Shown here one piece after another: positions 8,650 through 17,530 of a stretch of DNA of 64,000 bases. Source of the DNA: Elstera sp044372965 (GTDB lineage Bacteria > Pseudomonadota > Alphaproteobacteria > Elsterales > Elsteraceae). Below the pieces are notes generated by a model. That model saw only the letters and a program-made list of their open reading frames with translations. It was not told the DNA's origin and did no database searches. Position 1 is the first letter of the stretch, and the number at the start of each line of letters is the position of its first letter. The translations under genes and the position numbers were made by a program. The DNA lies in assembly GCF_044372965.1 (NCBI RefSeq), contig NZ_JBILQX010000002.1, forward strand, positions 5,612 through 69,611, in the 5' to 3' direction.

Positions 8650-9177
8650 TTAATTCTTCAGCGCGTCGGCGCTCGCCTTCATCAAATCGTCCGTTAGGAT
8701 CAGTTTGGCGCGGGCGATGGCGTTGAAGGGAATTTGAAAATCGGTCTCGCCGTCGCGAATGCGCACGATGCCGTTTTCAGCAATTCCCAGCAGCCGCCCG
8801 CGAAAGCGCTTACGCCCTTCGATCAGTCGATCCGCATCAATCCGCACCTCGAACCCGGCAAAGCGAGTGAAATCGGCCTTGCGGGTTAAAGGCCGGTCAA
8901 TACCCGGCGAGCTTACTTCCAGGTGATAGGCTTCCGAAATCGGATCTTCCACATCAAGAATGGCCGAGGCCGCCCGGCTGATTTCGGCGCAATCATCCAC
9001 TGACATGGGAACGCCATCTTGGCGTTCGGCCATAATCTGCAGCAAGGGGCGTTGACCACCCGCATATTGCACCCGAACCAGCGCATAGCCCATAGCGTCG
9101 ATCGCAGGCTCGATCAGCGCCTCGACCTTGCTGGCCACGCCCGCTTGCACCGGGCCGATTTCATCTTCGTCGTTCAT
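8650..9177 (-). CDS. rimP: Ribosome maturation factor RimP
   Basis: Cytoplasmic factor needed for maturation of the 30S subunit. The 175-residue protein matches the family in length, with an N-terminal alpha/beta domain (GYALVRVQYAGG) and the signature LEVSSPGIDRPLTR, followed by an SH3-like C-terminal domain (FRGRLLGIAENGIVRI). Start: the frame continues to a TTG at 9216, but that extension runs into a terminator hairpin, so ATG at 9177 (MNDEDEIG) is chosen. Its Shine-Dalgarno sequence is weak. It is the first gene of the rimP-nusA-ylxR-infB operon and must have its own promoter downstream of the hairpin at 9215-9245. Confidence 0.96.
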   Translation of the reverse strand: MNDEDEIGPVQAGVASKVEALIEPAIDAMGYALVRVQYAGGQRPLLQIMAERQDGVPMSVDDCAEISRAASAILDVEDPISEAYHLEVSSPGIDRPLTRKADFTRFAGFEVRIDADRLIEGRKRFRGRLLGIAENGIVRIRDGETDFQIPFNAIARAKLILTDDLMKASADALKN

Positions 9178-9214
9178 ACTCAACCGTTTGTCTTGCCCCC
9201 TCCAGCCCCAAAAC

Positions 9215-9245
9215 AAAAAAGTGGGCCAAGAGGCCCACCCTTTTT
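9215..9245. terminator. Bidirectional intrinsic terminator between trmB and rimP
   Basis: A 7-bp perfect stem GTGGGCC-AAGA-GGCCCAC is flanked by six A residues on one side and TTTTT on the other. On the minus strand it ends the metK-trmB transcript about 75 bases past the trmB stop. It sits only 38 bases before the rimP start, so a leader-attenuator role is an alternative. Confidence 0.85.
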
Positions 9246-9320
9246 GCGTCGGTCCGGCTTTGCAACCGATCCGCTATGGGAGTGGCGGGATATTACGCTT
9301 TTGCGCTCCCGCCGCAAGGG

Positions 9321-10019
9321 CTAAATCGTCTCCCGCCGCCGAAACCTTAGGAAACTGGGGTTAATCCCCTTGGCGCGCGCCTTTTCTTCATAGCGTGTTG
9401 CGGGCCAGTCACGGGGCCGCTCGCGCCAATCGCTTGGCCCTTCCGCGAGCCATGCAAAAGCCGGATGGGGGGTCGTCTCTGCGAGCATCCAGGCGACGTA
9501 ATCTTGATCGTCGCTCGCCATGCGCAACTCCGCGCCAGGGCGCAGCAAGCGGGCGAGACTATCGAGATTTTCCTTCTGAACGAACCGGCGGCTATTGTGC
9601 CGCTTCTTCGGCCAGGGGTCGGGGAACAGAATGAAGGCGCGGCCCAGGCAGGCATCGGGCAGCGCATCCATCAGCGGGCGCGCGTCGTCGGGCCAGACGC
9701 GGACATTCGTTACCTGCTCCCGGTGAATATGCCCGAGGCCGGAGACGACGCCGTTTAAGAACGGCTCGGCCCCGATCAGCCCAACATCCGGGTTTTGGTC
9801 CGCCTGCCACACCAGATGCTCACCGCCGCCAAAGCCGATTTCCAGCCAGAAATCGCGCTTTGGCGCATCGAACAAGCTTGCGGGATCAAGGCGCGCGCCC
9901 GGCTCTAACACCGGCACGCGCACTTTTGGCATCACCTCGGCCAGAAGCTCTTTCTGGCTATCGCGCAGCTTTCGCCCGAAGCGCCGCCCGTAGACGCGGC
10001 GTTTGACCTCGCCCGTCAC
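9321..10019 (-). CDS. trmB: tRNA (guanine-N7-)-methyltransferase TrmB
   Basis: SAM-dependent enzyme that makes m7G46 in the tRNA variable loop. The 232-residue protein has the SAM-binding motif EIGFGGGEHLV (about residues 73-83) and the family signature LFPDPWPKKRHNSRRF (about 131-146). The C-terminal YEEKARAKG is also typical. The start is GTG at 10019, a single base after the metK stop, so the gene is co-transcribed with, and probably translationally coupled to, the gene that makes its cofactor. A terminator follows at 9215-9245. Confidence 0.96.
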   Translation of the reverse strand: MTGEVKRRVYGRRFGRKLRDSQKELLAEVMPKVRVPVLEPGARLDPASLFDAPKRDFWLEIGFGGGEHLVWQADQNPDVGLIGAEPFLNGVVSGLGHIHREQVTNVRVWPDDARPLMDALPDACLGRAFILFPDPWPKKRHNSRRFVQKENLDSLARLLRPGAELRMASDDQDYVAWMLAETTPHPAFAWLAEGPSDWRERPRDWPATRYEEKARAKGINPSFLRFRRRETI

Positions 10020-10020
10020 C

Positions 10021-11196
10021 TTACGCGCCGAACGTCGACTTCAGCGCCGAAACCAGATCGGTCTTTTCCCACGAGAAGCCGCCATCGGCCTCCGGTTCGC
10101 GCCCGAAATGACCATAGGCCGCTGTGCGGGCATAAATCGGGCGGTTGAGACCCAGATGCTCGCGAATGCCGCGCGGGCTGAGGTTCATCAACTCCTGCAA
10201 CACTTTGACAAGGCGGGCCTCATCAACGTTACCCGTGCCGTCGGTATTCACATAAACCGAGAGCGGATGCGACACGCCAATGGCGTAGGAAAGCTGAATG
10301 GTGCACCGGTCAGCCAAACCCGCCGCCACAACATTCTTCGCCAGGTAGCGCGCGGCATAGGCCGCCGAACGGTCGACCTTAGTCGGATCTTTGCCCGAGA
10401 AAGCACCGCCGCCATGGGGAGCCGCACCGCCGTAAGTATCGACGATGATCTTGCGACCCGTGAGGCCGCAATCGCCATCCGGCCCGCCGATCACGAAACG
10501 CCCCGTGGGGTTTACGTAGAAATGCGGCTCGTCGCACATCCAGCCCGCCGGAAGCACCTTCTCGACGTAAGGACGGACGATTTCCCGCACTTCCGCTTGG
10601 TTGACACCTTCGGAATGTTGCGTGGAGACAACCACCGAGGTCGCACCAACCGGCTTGCCGTCGACATAGCGCAGCGTGACCTGGCTTTTCGCGTCCGGAC
10701 CAAGGTGGTGGGTAGCCCCGCTATGGCGGGCTTCCGCCAGACCCTTCAGAATGGCGTGCGAATAGAAGAGCGGGGCGGGCATCAGCGCCGGGGTTTCCGT
10801 GCAGGCAAAGCCGAACATGATGCCCTGGTCGCCCGCGCCTTCGTCCTTATTGCCCGAAGCATCGACGCCCACGGCAATATCTTCGGACTGGGCGTGGATC
10901 AGCACTTCCACCTTGGCGGTCTGCCAGTGGAAGCCCTTTTGCGCGTAACCGATCTTGTGGATGGCATCGCGGGCGGCATCTTCGATCGCCTTCGGCGAAA
11001 TGCTATCCGGCCCGCGCACTTCGCCCGCAAGCGTTACGTGATTGGTCGTCGCCAAAGTTTCCACGGCGACGCGCGCATAGGGGTCGGCGGCGAGAAACAG
11101 ATCGACAATCGTATCAGAAATGCGGTCGCAGACTTTATCCGGATGACCTTCGGAAACGGATTCACTGGTGAACAGATAATCAGACGGACGGGCCAC
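10021..11196 (-). CDS. metK: S-adenosylmethionine synthetase
   Basis: Makes SAM from methionine and ATP in the cytoplasm. The 391-residue protein has the hallmark motifs FTSESVSEGHPDK near the N-terminus, GAGDQGIMFGFA and GGGAFSGKDPTKVDRS. Start: the frame is open to 11280, but GTG at 11196 (ARPSDYLF follows) is preferred. It sits 4 bases after AAAGGGGA, and the resulting length matches the family. Downstream, trmB follows by one base. I looked for a SAM-II type riboswitch in 11197-11303 and could not recognise one. Confidence 0.97.
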   Translation of the reverse strand: MARPSDYLFTSESVSEGHPDKVCDRISDTIVDLFLAADPYARVAVETLATTNHVTLAGEVRGPDSISPKAIEDAARDAIHKIGYAQKGFHWQTAKVEVLIHAQSEDIAVGVDASGNKDEGAGDQGIMFGFACTETPALMPAPLFYSHAILKGLAEARHSGATHHLGPDAKSQVTLRYVDGKPVGATSVVVSTQHSEGVNQAEVREIVRPYVEKVLPAGWMCDEPHFYVNPTGRFVIGGPDGDCGLTGRKIIVDTYGGAAPHGGGAFSGKDPTKVDRSAAYAARYLAKNVVAAGLADRCTIQLSYAIGVSHPLSVYVNTDGTGNVDEARLVKVLQELMNLSPRGIREHLGLNRPIYARTAAYGHFGREPEADGGFSWEKTDLVSALKSTFGA

Positions 11197-11303
11197 CGGA
11201 TTCCCCTTTAAACTGCCGTAAATTAAACCAGAACTGCGCGTTCGGTCGGTCTTTCTGTCTTGTCCTAGGCAGAGCGTCAAGCCCCGTTAGATCAGATCAG
11301 ACA

Positions 11304-11339
11304 GTAAAAGAGCGCCGCCGTCTTATCGGAGGCGCTCTT
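11304..11339 (-). terminator. Intrinsic terminator after the XRE-family regulator gene
   Basis: On the minus strand a 9-bp perfect stem (AAGAGCGCC with GGCGCTCTT, 14-base loop) runs into TTTTACTG. It begins about 24 bases past the regulator's stop and separates it from metK. Confidence 0.8.
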
Positions 11340-11363
11340 GAGCTACCGTGCCGCAGAGCCCGA

Positions 11364-11822
11364 TTACGAGGCTTCGCTGACCGTCCGCGACAGGGATTTG
11401 GTCAACTCCAGCACGCTTTTACGGACTTTTTCGTCCTTAATCCGGTCGAACGCGCGGGCCAATTCCAGAATTTCGCGCTTGGAAAGATCCTTGCTGTCAA
11501 AATCCGGCGTCGCTTCCGACATGCCCGGCACGCGGCCGCCGCTGGTTTCGGCGTTCATATCGTCGAAGAAAAACGAGACCGGCACGTCGAGCACGCGCGA
11601 CAGTTCGAACAGGCGGCTCGCGCCGATACGGTTTGCCCCGCGCTCGTACTTTTGAACCTGCTGGAACGTCAGGCCGATCGCCTCGCCGAGCTTTTCCTGG
11701 CTCATGCCGAGAAGCGTGCGGCGCAGGCGAACGCGGCTGCCGACATGGATATCAATCGGGTTCGGTTTGCCATCAGGCGAACCACGGCTACCCCGGCGAC
11801 GCTTCACAACAATGGTGGTCAT
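11364..11822 (-). CDS. XRE-family helix-turn-helix regulator
   Basis: DNA-binding regulator of 152 residues with a Cro/C1-type helix-turn-helix at about residues 27-80 (RRTLLGMSQEKLGEAIGLTF, then VQKYERGANRI). A helical C-terminal region follows (about 105-150), ending in a conserved-looking SKSLSRTVSEAS tail. This architecture is common as a lone regulator in alphaproteobacteria and is often found between lnt and metK. Start: the frame is open to 11891, but ATG at 11822 follows AAAGGATTGAGATC and is chosen. A nested palindrome at 11863-11907 lies just upstream, and autoregulation is the simplest reading. The target genes are unknown. Confidence 0.88.
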   Translation of the reverse strand: MTTIVVKRRRGSRGSPDGKPNPIDIHVGSRVRLRRTLLGMSQEKLGEAIGLTFQQVQKYERGANRIGASRLFELSRVLDVPVSFFFDDMNAETSGGRVPGMSEATPDFDSKDLSKREILELARAFDRIKDEKVRKSVLELTKSLSRTVSEAS

Positions 11823-11862
11823 GATCTCAATCCTTTTTTTACGGCGATAACAGCTTGCTTCA

Positions 11863-11907
11863 CCAGTATCGCCTACACTTGTAGGCGTCAACCCTACGCT
11901 GTACTGG
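11863..11907 (-). promoter_or_regulatory. Nested palindrome upstream of the XRE gene, likely operator
   Basis: The core CGCCTACA-CT-TGTAGGCG (11870-11887) is a perfect 8-bp inverted repeat. It is bracketed by CCAGTA at 11863-11868 and TACTGG at 11902-11907, themselves inverted. The core is about 48 bases upstream of the regulator's ATG, a normal place for an autoregulatory operator. Binding is inferred. Confidence 0.6.
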
Positions 11908-11918
11908 TTAATGAATTA

Positions 11919-13430
11919 CTATAAATTGGGGCGCAGGCGTTGAAGTGCGAGGGCTAGTATCAGAAAAGTCACGGTAAGCAGGGTAACGAGATCACCGAAC
12001 CGGGCAAAAGGGGGCGGGTCGAGCGGCAACGGTAGTGGAACGGTTAAAGCCATTTCTTGGTTTAAACTCAGACTGTTCCAGACACGACCGTTCCCATCGA
12101 TCAACGCCGACACACCGGTATTAGCGACTCGCACAAGCGGCAAACCTTCTTCTACCGCGCGCAAAATTGTCGCAGCCAAATGCTGATATGGCCCCGTGCT
12201 GATCCCATACCACCCGTCGTTCGTGAGATTCAACAGCCACGCCGGGCGGTCGGCGCGATCAACCACCGCGCCTGGAAAGATCACCTCATAGCAAATCAAG
12301 GGGGCCACCGGCGGCAAACCAGGCAAGCGCAGCGTGCGGGGACCGGGGCCGGGACTGTAGCCGGAGGCCCCTTGCGATATGATTTGGAGGGGTAGCAGCC
12401 CCTTCAGCGGTACATATTCCCCGAAAGGAACGAGGTGAAATTTATCGAACGCGCCGCGCAAGCTGCCTTCGGCGTCGAAAGCAACCATGCCGTTCCAGGC
12501 CTGGATCACCTGATTGTCGCTATTGCGCAAATAGCGGTTAGTCCCGGTGATAATCACCCCATCCGGCGGCGCGAGTTTCGCCATGGCCATCCGCCAGGGT
12601 TCCACCTCCTCAATCGGATAGCCGGTTGCGGCCTCCCCCCAGATAATCGCGCTCGGTGTTTCGCCCGGCGCGGGCTGGCTCATCGCGAGGTATTTTTGGA
12701 AATTACTTTGGAGGTGAGCGCGGTCCCACTTCAGGCTTTGCGGAATCGCGGGCTGCACCAACCGCAGCGACACGCCCGGCTGAACGGCATCACGCCCCGG
12801 TGCGGCCTGCAAGCGCAGCGCCCCGCCGCCCCATAGCAGAGCGAGTCCCACCAGCGCCACGGCCCCGCCCCGCCGCCATCCGAAGATGAGGGCCGCGCCG
12901 ATCAACACCGTTATCGCACCAACCCCATAGGGGCCGAGAAAGGCAACGGCTTGCAGGGGCGCAGGCGTCTCGGTCCAGATCGAGGCGATCAGATTCCACG
13001 GGAACCCGGTGAGAATATGCGCCCGCCCCCATTCCGCCAGCAGCCAGAAGGTGCCGAAACCGAGCCAGCGCAGGAATTTGGCTTCCGGCGGCGCAAGCCG
13101 CACCACCCCCCAGGCAATCGCCCCCGTATAGAAGGCCAGCACAATCGGCAGCCCCACGAGCGCGAAAGGCACCATCCAGATAAAGTCGGCAGGCGGCACG
13201 AGCAGCGCATTGGAAATCCAATAGAGCCCCGTTGTGAAATGCCCAAAGCCGAACCACCAGCCCAGCCAAAGGGCTTGCCGGGGCCGCTCGACCCGGCTCA
13301 AGAGCCACAGAAAGCCGCTAAAAGCTGGGAAAATCAGCGGCCACAGCGAAAACGGGGGCAAAGCCCCCGTCGCAACGACGCCGCAGAGGAAGGCAAGGCC
13401 CGCGCGCCGCCAATCAAACCGCAAGATCAT
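11919..13430 (-). CDS. lnt: Apolipoprotein N-acyltransferase
   Basis: Inner-membrane enzyme that adds the third acyl chain to the N-terminal cysteine of lipoproteins. The 503-residue protein has several N-terminal transmembrane helices (about residues 10-200), then a nitrilase-like periplasmic domain with the catalytic Glu in FGEYVP, a Lys in the middle (FDKFHLVPFG) and Cys in PLICYEVIFP, and a final C-terminal membrane helix (LVTLLTVTFLILALAL). The ATG overlaps the corC stop by 4 bases. The gene ends the miaB-phoH-ybeY-corC-lnt operon; no strong terminator is visible before the XRE gene. Confidence 0.96.
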   Translation of the reverse strand: MILRFDWRRAGLAFLCGVVATGALPPFSLWPLIFPAFSGFLWLLSRVERPRQALWLGWWFGFGHFTTGLYWISNALLVPPADFIWMVPFALVGLPIVLAFYTGAIAWGVVRLAPPEAKFLRWLGFGTFWLLAEWGRAHILTGFPWNLIASIWTETPAPLQAVAFLGPYGVGAITVLIGAALIFGWRRGGAVALVGLALLWGGGALRLQAAPGRDAVQPGVSLRLVQPAIPQSLKWDRAHLQSNFQKYLAMSQPAPGETPSAIIWGEAATGYPIEEVEPWRMAMAKLAPPDGVIITGTNRYLRNSDNQVIQAWNGMVAFDAEGSLRGAFDKFHLVPFGEYVPLKGLLPLQIISQGASGYSPGPGPRTLRLPGLPPVAPLICYEVIFPGAVVDRADRPAWLLNLTNDGWYGISTGPYQHLAATILRAVEEGLPLVRVANTGVSALIDGNGRVWNSLSLNQEMALTVPLPLPLDPPPFARFGDLVTLLTVTFLILALALQRLRPNL

Positions 13431-14377
13431 AGACCCGTGTCGGGGATCAGCGCCGGAGGATTGCGCAGGCGCACGAGCGATACCCGGCGCGGATCGGCTT
13501 CCAGAACTTCGAACTCGAAGCCGGACGGATGCACCACCAGGGTCCCTACCGGCGGCATGCGCCCGGCGAGCGTGGCGACAAGCCCGCCCAGCGTATCGAT
13601 ATCTTCGCGCTCATCCTCGCTGAGGAACGGCCCGAAGCGCTCTTCAAGATCGACTAGCGGTGTGCGCGCGTCGAACCGGATCGAGCCATCGTCCTCGGCG
13701 GCCTGAACCGGCGCTTCTTCTTCGTCGTGCTCGTCTTCGATTTCACCGACGATTTCTTCGACGAGATCCTCAATGGTCAGCAGCCCATCGATGCCGCCAT
13801 ATTCATCGACGACCACCGCCATATGCGTGCGCGCCGTGCGCATCCGCACCAGCGCATCGAGCGCGGGCATGGAGGGCGGCACGAACAGCACCGGGCGCAG
13901 CAATTCTTCCACCTGCGGCAAAGGTTTCGCCTTATCGCGGCTGGCGGCGAACACGTCTTTCACGTGCAGCATGCCGATAACGTCATCGAGGCTGGTCCGA
14001 TAGACCGGCACGCGCGAATGGGCCGCGTCGACCATGTAATCGACGATATCTTCGAAAGGTTTGGCGCAGTCGACCGCCACCATATCGGCACGCGGCACCA
14101 TAATGTCGCCCACAGTGACATCGCGCAGCCCCAGGATATTGCGCAGCATCAGCCGCTCGTCCGGGGCCATCGCGTCGGTGGCAACCGCCTGTTCTTCGAT
14201 CAGCTCTTCGAGCGTTTCCCGAACGGAAGGATCGCCGCGCAAGCCCAGTAGAAGGCGCAGGCGCGAGATAAGCCGCCCAGGCCGGAGCCCCCCGGACGGT
14301 TCGCTAGCGATAGGAGCCGGAGAGACGCTCGGTCGCTCCGACCCCGTACTAGAAGGGCTAGACGGGCTTTCGCTCAT
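13427..14377 (-). CDS. corC: CorC/HlyC-family CBS-domain protein (YbeX)
   Basis: Cytosolic protein with a CBS pair (about residues 85-215; NILGLRDVTVGDIMVPR, then DEYGGIDGLLTIEDLVEEI) and a C-terminal CorC_HlyC domain (IDTLGGLVATLAGRMPPVG). Family members are linked to magnesium/cobalt efflux and, in the ybeZ-ybeY-ybeX-lnt operon, to ribosome function. It lacks the DUF21 membrane domain of larger paralogues. Start: the frame continues far into ybeY to 14701, where the translation is a shadow of ybeY. ATG at 14377 (MSESPSS), 20 bases inside the ybeY end, gives 316 residues and fits the family. ATG at 14392 is an alternative. Confidence 0.93.
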   Translation of the reverse strand: MSESPSSPSSTGSERPSVSPAPIASEPSGGLRPGRLISRLRLLLGLRGDPSVRETLEELIEEQAVATDAMAPDERLMLRNILGLRDVTVGDIMVPRADMVAVDCAKPFEDIVDYMVDAAHSRVPVYRTSLDDVIGMLHVKDVFAASRDKAKPLPQVEELLRPVLFVPPSMPALDALVRMRTARTHMAVVVDEYGGIDGLLTIEDLVEEIVGEIEDEHDEEEAPVQAAEDDGSIRFDARTPLVDLEERFGPFLSEDEREDIDTLGGLVATLAGRMPPVGTLVVHPSGFEFEVLEADPRRVSLVRLRNPPALIPDTGL

Positions 14378-14948
14378 GGGAAGGGTCAACATCCTCAAGT
14401 CGGTAAGAATAGGGATCGGCGATGCCAAAATCGGCAAGCAACCGGGTTTCAAGCGCTTCCATCGCCTCGGCCTCGGCGTCGATCTCGTGATCGTGGCCGA
14501 GGAGATGCAACGTGCCGTGCAGGATGAGATGCAGCAGATGGGCGCGCGGCTCTTTGCCTTGCTCCGCCGCTTCATCCCGAATAGTTTCAAGCGCCAGCGC
14601 AATATCGCCGATATGGGCGGGCGGCACATCGTCCCCCGCCGCAAGTGCCGCAATATCCTCGTCTTCCAATTCCAGCCAATCGCCGGGGAAGGAGAGAACA
14701 TTGGTCGGCTTATCCTGGTCGCGCCACTCGCGGTTCAGTTTGCGAACCGCCGCATTGTCGGTAAACAACAGGGCGAGCGTTAGGCGGCCATCGTTTGCGG
14801 CATTGCCCAAAAAGGCGGTAAAGGCCGGATCGGTCGCCAGCGCGTGCCGAACGGCTTTATCGGCAAGGGTTTCGATTTGCGCGTCGCTGAGGCCGCCGAG
14901 CAGGGCGGACCAATCGCCCGCCTCGATCACCGATTCAATCGAAATCAT
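14358..14948 (-). CDS. ybeY: Endoribonuclease YbeY (16S rRNA 3'-end maturation)
   Basis: Metal-dependent endoribonuclease for rRNA maturation and ribosome quality control. The 196-residue protein contains the zinc-binding signature HLILHGTLHLLGHDH (about residues 134-148), with all three metal-ligand histidines, and the family motif RDQDKPTNVLSFP. The length is slightly above the E. coli protein because of an N-terminal extension. The ATG overlaps the phoH stop by 4 bases; the 3' end overlaps the corC start. Confidence 0.97.
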   Translation of the reverse strand: MISIESVIEAGDWSALLGGLSDAQIETLADKAVRHALATDPAFTAFLGNAANDGRLTLALLFTDNAAVRKLNREWRDQDKPTNVLSFPGDWLELEDEDIAALAAGDDVPPAHIGDIALALETIRDEAAEQGKEPRAHLLHLILHGTLHLLGHDHEIDAEAEAMEALETRLLADFGIADPYSYRLEDVDPSHERKPV

Positions 14949-15961
14949 CGGCCCATCCCGCCATCGGAGGGGGAGAGCAGGCGGCGATCCTTTTCGTTAT
15001 AGGCACGCACGATTTTCGTCACCATCGGGTGGCGGACGATATCGCTTTCGGTAAACCGGACGAACCCGATTCCCGGAACGCCTTCCAAGGTTTCCAGTGC
15101 GTCGCGCAGGCCCGAGCGCGTGCCCGGCGGCAAATCGATCTGCGAGAGATCGCCGGTAATGCACATGCGGCTGCCCTCGCCCATGCGGGTCAGGAACATC
15201 TTCATCTGCGTCGCGGTTGTATTCTGCGCTTCATCGAGAATGATGAAGGAGTTGGCCAGCGTGCGCCCGCGCATGAAGGCGAGCGGGGCCACTTCGATTT
15301 CGCCCGATTCCAAGCGTTTCACAACCTGATCGCCCGGCATCATATCGTGCAGCGCGTCGTAGAGCGGACGCAGGTACGGATCGACCTTTTCCTTCATATC
15401 GCCGGGCAGAAAGCCCAAACGCTCGCCCGCTTCCACCGCCGGGCGGGAAAGGACGAGACGCGACACGCGGCCTTCGAGCAGCAGCCCCACGGCCATGGCG
15501 ACGGCAAGATAGGTTTTACCCGTCCCGGCTGGCCCGAGACCGAACACCACTTCATTATCTTGCAGCGATTGAAGATAAACCGCTTGGCCCGGCGAGCGCG
15601 GCTCGATAACACGGCGGCGGGTGCGAATGGCTTTTTCGGGCAAGGGTGCGCCGGACTCGCGGGCGTGCTCAGCCATACGAACCGCCGCATCCACCTCGCC
15701 CATATCGATCGGCTTGCCCTTGCGCGCGCGGGCATGCAGCGCGCCCAGGGCTTCGCGCGCGGTTTGCGCCGCCGCCGAGGGGCCGGTAATGGCGATTTGA
15801 TTGCCCCGCGGAATAATCGCCACCCCCAGCAATTGTTCAATCCGCGCGAGATTCCGGTCGTGCTCGCCGTAGACAAGCTGCAACACGGAATTATCGTCAA
15901 ACGAGACGTAAAGCGGATCGGTGGAGGGCTTATCGGCGTTTTTCAGCGGGGCATCACTCAC
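14945..15961 (-). CDS. ybeZ: PhoH-like ATPase (YbeZ)
   Basis: Cytoplasmic P-loop ATPase related to RNA helicases and the usual partner of YbeY. The 338-residue protein has Walker A GPAGTGKTYLA (about residues 139-149), Walker B FIILDEAQN (about 240-248) and the family region SRMCITGDLSQIDLP. The start is GTG at 15961, which overlaps the miaB stop as GTGA, so the pair is translationally coupled. The operon position miaB-phoH-ybeY-corC-lnt is the conserved one. Confidence 0.96.
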   Translation of the reverse strand: MSDAPLKNADKPSTDPLYVSFDDNSVLQLVYGEHDRNLARIEQLLGVAIIPRGNQIAITGPSAAAQTAREALGALHARARKGKPIDMGEVDAAVRMAEHARESGAPLPEKAIRTRRRVIEPRSPGQAVYLQSLQDNEVVFGLGPAGTGKTYLAVAMAVGLLLEGRVSRLVLSRPAVEAGERLGFLPGDMKEKVDPYLRPLYDALHDMMPGDQVVKRLESGEIEVAPLAFMRGRTLANSFIILDEAQNTTATQMKMFLTRMGEGSRMCITGDLSQIDLPPGTRSGLRDALETLEGVPGIGFVRFTESDIVRHPMVTKIVRAYNEKDRRLLSPSDGGMGR

Positions 15962-17388
15962 GCAGTCATCCTCATCGCCTGAGAAGAAAGGTCGGGGACC
16001 GGCCCGGCGACAAGACGGCCCGACAGACTGAAACTATGATCTTGCTCGATTTCGACTAGGCGCACGCGCCCAACCAAATCGGCCTCGCCCTGCACATGCA
16101 CCGGCTGAAGATAGGGCGAGCGCCCCACCATCTGCCCGGCATGCCGCCCGGCTTTTTCGAACAGCACCGGCACGGTTTGCCCGACAAGGCTGCGGTTGAA
16201 GCGGTTAAGCTGTTCCAGCAGCAGGGCGTTTAGCTCGGCGAGGCGCGCGTCTTTCACATCCTCAGGCACTTGCCCCGCCATCGTGGCGGCGGGGGTGCCG
16301 GGGCGACCCGAATATTTGAAGGAGAAGGCCGCCGGGAAGGTCACATCGCGCACCAACTGCATCGTCGCCTCAAAATCTGCATCGCTCTCGCCGGGGAAAC
16401 CGACGATCAGATCGGTCGAGAGGCAAATATCCGGGCGGGCCTTGCGCAGCTTATCGATAATCCGGCGGTAATGGTCGGCAGTATGTTGACGGTTCATCGC
16501 CGCCAAAATCGTATCCGAGCCCGATTGTACCGGCAGATGCAGGAAAGGCATGAGTTGCGGCAGATCGCCGTGCGCGGCAATCAGCGCGTCATCCATATCG
16601 CGCGGGTGCGAGGTGGTGTAGCGGAGGCGCTCCAGCCCCGGAATCTCGGCCAAACGGTAAGCAAGCTGCGCCAGGGTCCAGGCGTCGCCGTCCGGCCCGT
16701 CGCCGTGATAGGCGTTCACATTCTGACCGAGCAGCGTGAGTTCCCGCACACCCAAGGCCACCAATTGTTCGGCTTCGGTGAGAATTTGCTGAACGGGCCG
16801 CGAATATTCCGCCCCGCGCGTATAGGGCACCACGCAGAAGGTGCAAAACTTATCACAGCCCTCTTGGATCGACAGGAACGCCGTAACGCCCTGGGTATCG
16901 CTGGGGGCGGGTAGAAAATCGAATTTGGCTTCAACGGGAAAATCGGTATCGAGAATCCCCATCCCGGCGATGCGGGCGGCGGGCTTGTTCGCGCCAATGT
17001 CGGCGCGCAGCCGGTTCTGCGCCGCGCCGCGTTCGGCCCGCGCCACCATTTCCGGCAGGCGATGATAGGTTTGCGGACCCAACACGATATCCACATAGGG
17101 CGCGCGCGCCAGAATCTCTTCGCCTTCCGCCTGGGCCACGCAGCCCGCAACAGCGATGATATAATCGCCATCCTTCTGCTGCTTGATCTGCTTCAGGCGG
17201 CCAAGCTCGGAGAAGGTTTTCGCGGAGGCGTGCTCGCGGATGTGGCAGGTATTGACGATGACCATATCCGCCGCTTCCGGCGTATCGACGGCGGCATAGC
17301 CGAGCGGCCCCAGCACGTCGGCCATGCGGGCGGAATCGTACACGTTCATCTGGCACCCATAGGTGCGGATAAAAAGTTTCTTGGTCAT
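15958..17388 (-). CDS. miaB: tRNA-2-methylthio-N6-dimethylallyladenosine synthase MiaB
   Basis: Radical-SAM methylthiotransferase that modifies A37 of tRNAs reading UNN codons. The 476-residue protein has the N-terminal UPF0004 domain with cluster cysteines (RTYGCQMN, VNTCHIRE, VAGCVAQAEGE), the radical-SAM motif CDKFCTFCVVPYTRG and a C-terminal TRAM domain (about 405-465). Start: the frame extends to 17457, but ATG at 17388 follows TAGGGAGCCG and aligns with the family start (MTKKLFIRTYGC). It is the first gene of the operon and is followed by phoH with a 4-base overlap. Confidence 0.97.
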   Translation of the reverse strand: MTKKLFIRTYGCQMNVYDSARMADVLGPLGYAAVDTPEAADMVIVNTCHIREHASAKTFSELGRLKQIKQQKDGDYIIAVAGCVAQAEGEEILARAPYVDIVLGPQTYHRLPEMVARAERGAAQNRLRADIGANKPAARIAGMGILDTDFPVEAKFDFLPAPSDTQGVTAFLSIQEGCDKFCTFCVVPYTRGAEYSRPVQQILTEAEQLVALGVRELTLLGQNVNAYHGDGPDGDAWTLAQLAYRLAEIPGLERLRYTTSHPRDMDDALIAAHGDLPQLMPFLHLPVQSGSDTILAAMNRQHTADHYRRIIDKLRKARPDICLSTDLIVGFPGESDADFEATMQLVRDVTFPAAFSFKYSGRPGTPAATMAGQVPEDVKDARLAELNALLLEQLNRFNRSLVGQTVPVLFEKAGRHAGQMVGRSPYLQPVHVQGEADLVGRVRLVEIEQDHSFSLSGRLVAGPVPDLSSQAMRMTA

Positions 17389-17476
17389 CGGCTCCCTAAC
17401 CAGCCTAGCACGCAAACATGATACGCGAGTGACAGACTCTTCCCAACATTTTTGCATCCCGTCAAAACGGCAAAGA

Positions 17477-17493
17477 CCCCCGACCCACGGGGG
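17477..17493 (-). terminator. Hairpin after the DUF3035 lipoprotein gene
   Basis: CCCCCG-ACCCA-CGGGGG forms a 6-bp GC stem about 38 bases past the lipoprotein stop. On the minus strand it is followed by TCTTTGCCGTTTT, a poor T-run, so this is a plausible but not strong terminator. It separates the gene from miaB. Confidence 0.5.
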
Positions 17494-17530
17494 ATCGAGG
17501 AGTGTTGGTCGAACGACAGGGGCAAAATCG

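Noticed and set aside
11197..11303. Possible SAM riboswitch upstream of metK
   Set aside because: I saw no SAM-II-like or SAM/SAH-like stem arrangement; only ATCAG direct repeats near 11291-11300. A covariance search would decide.
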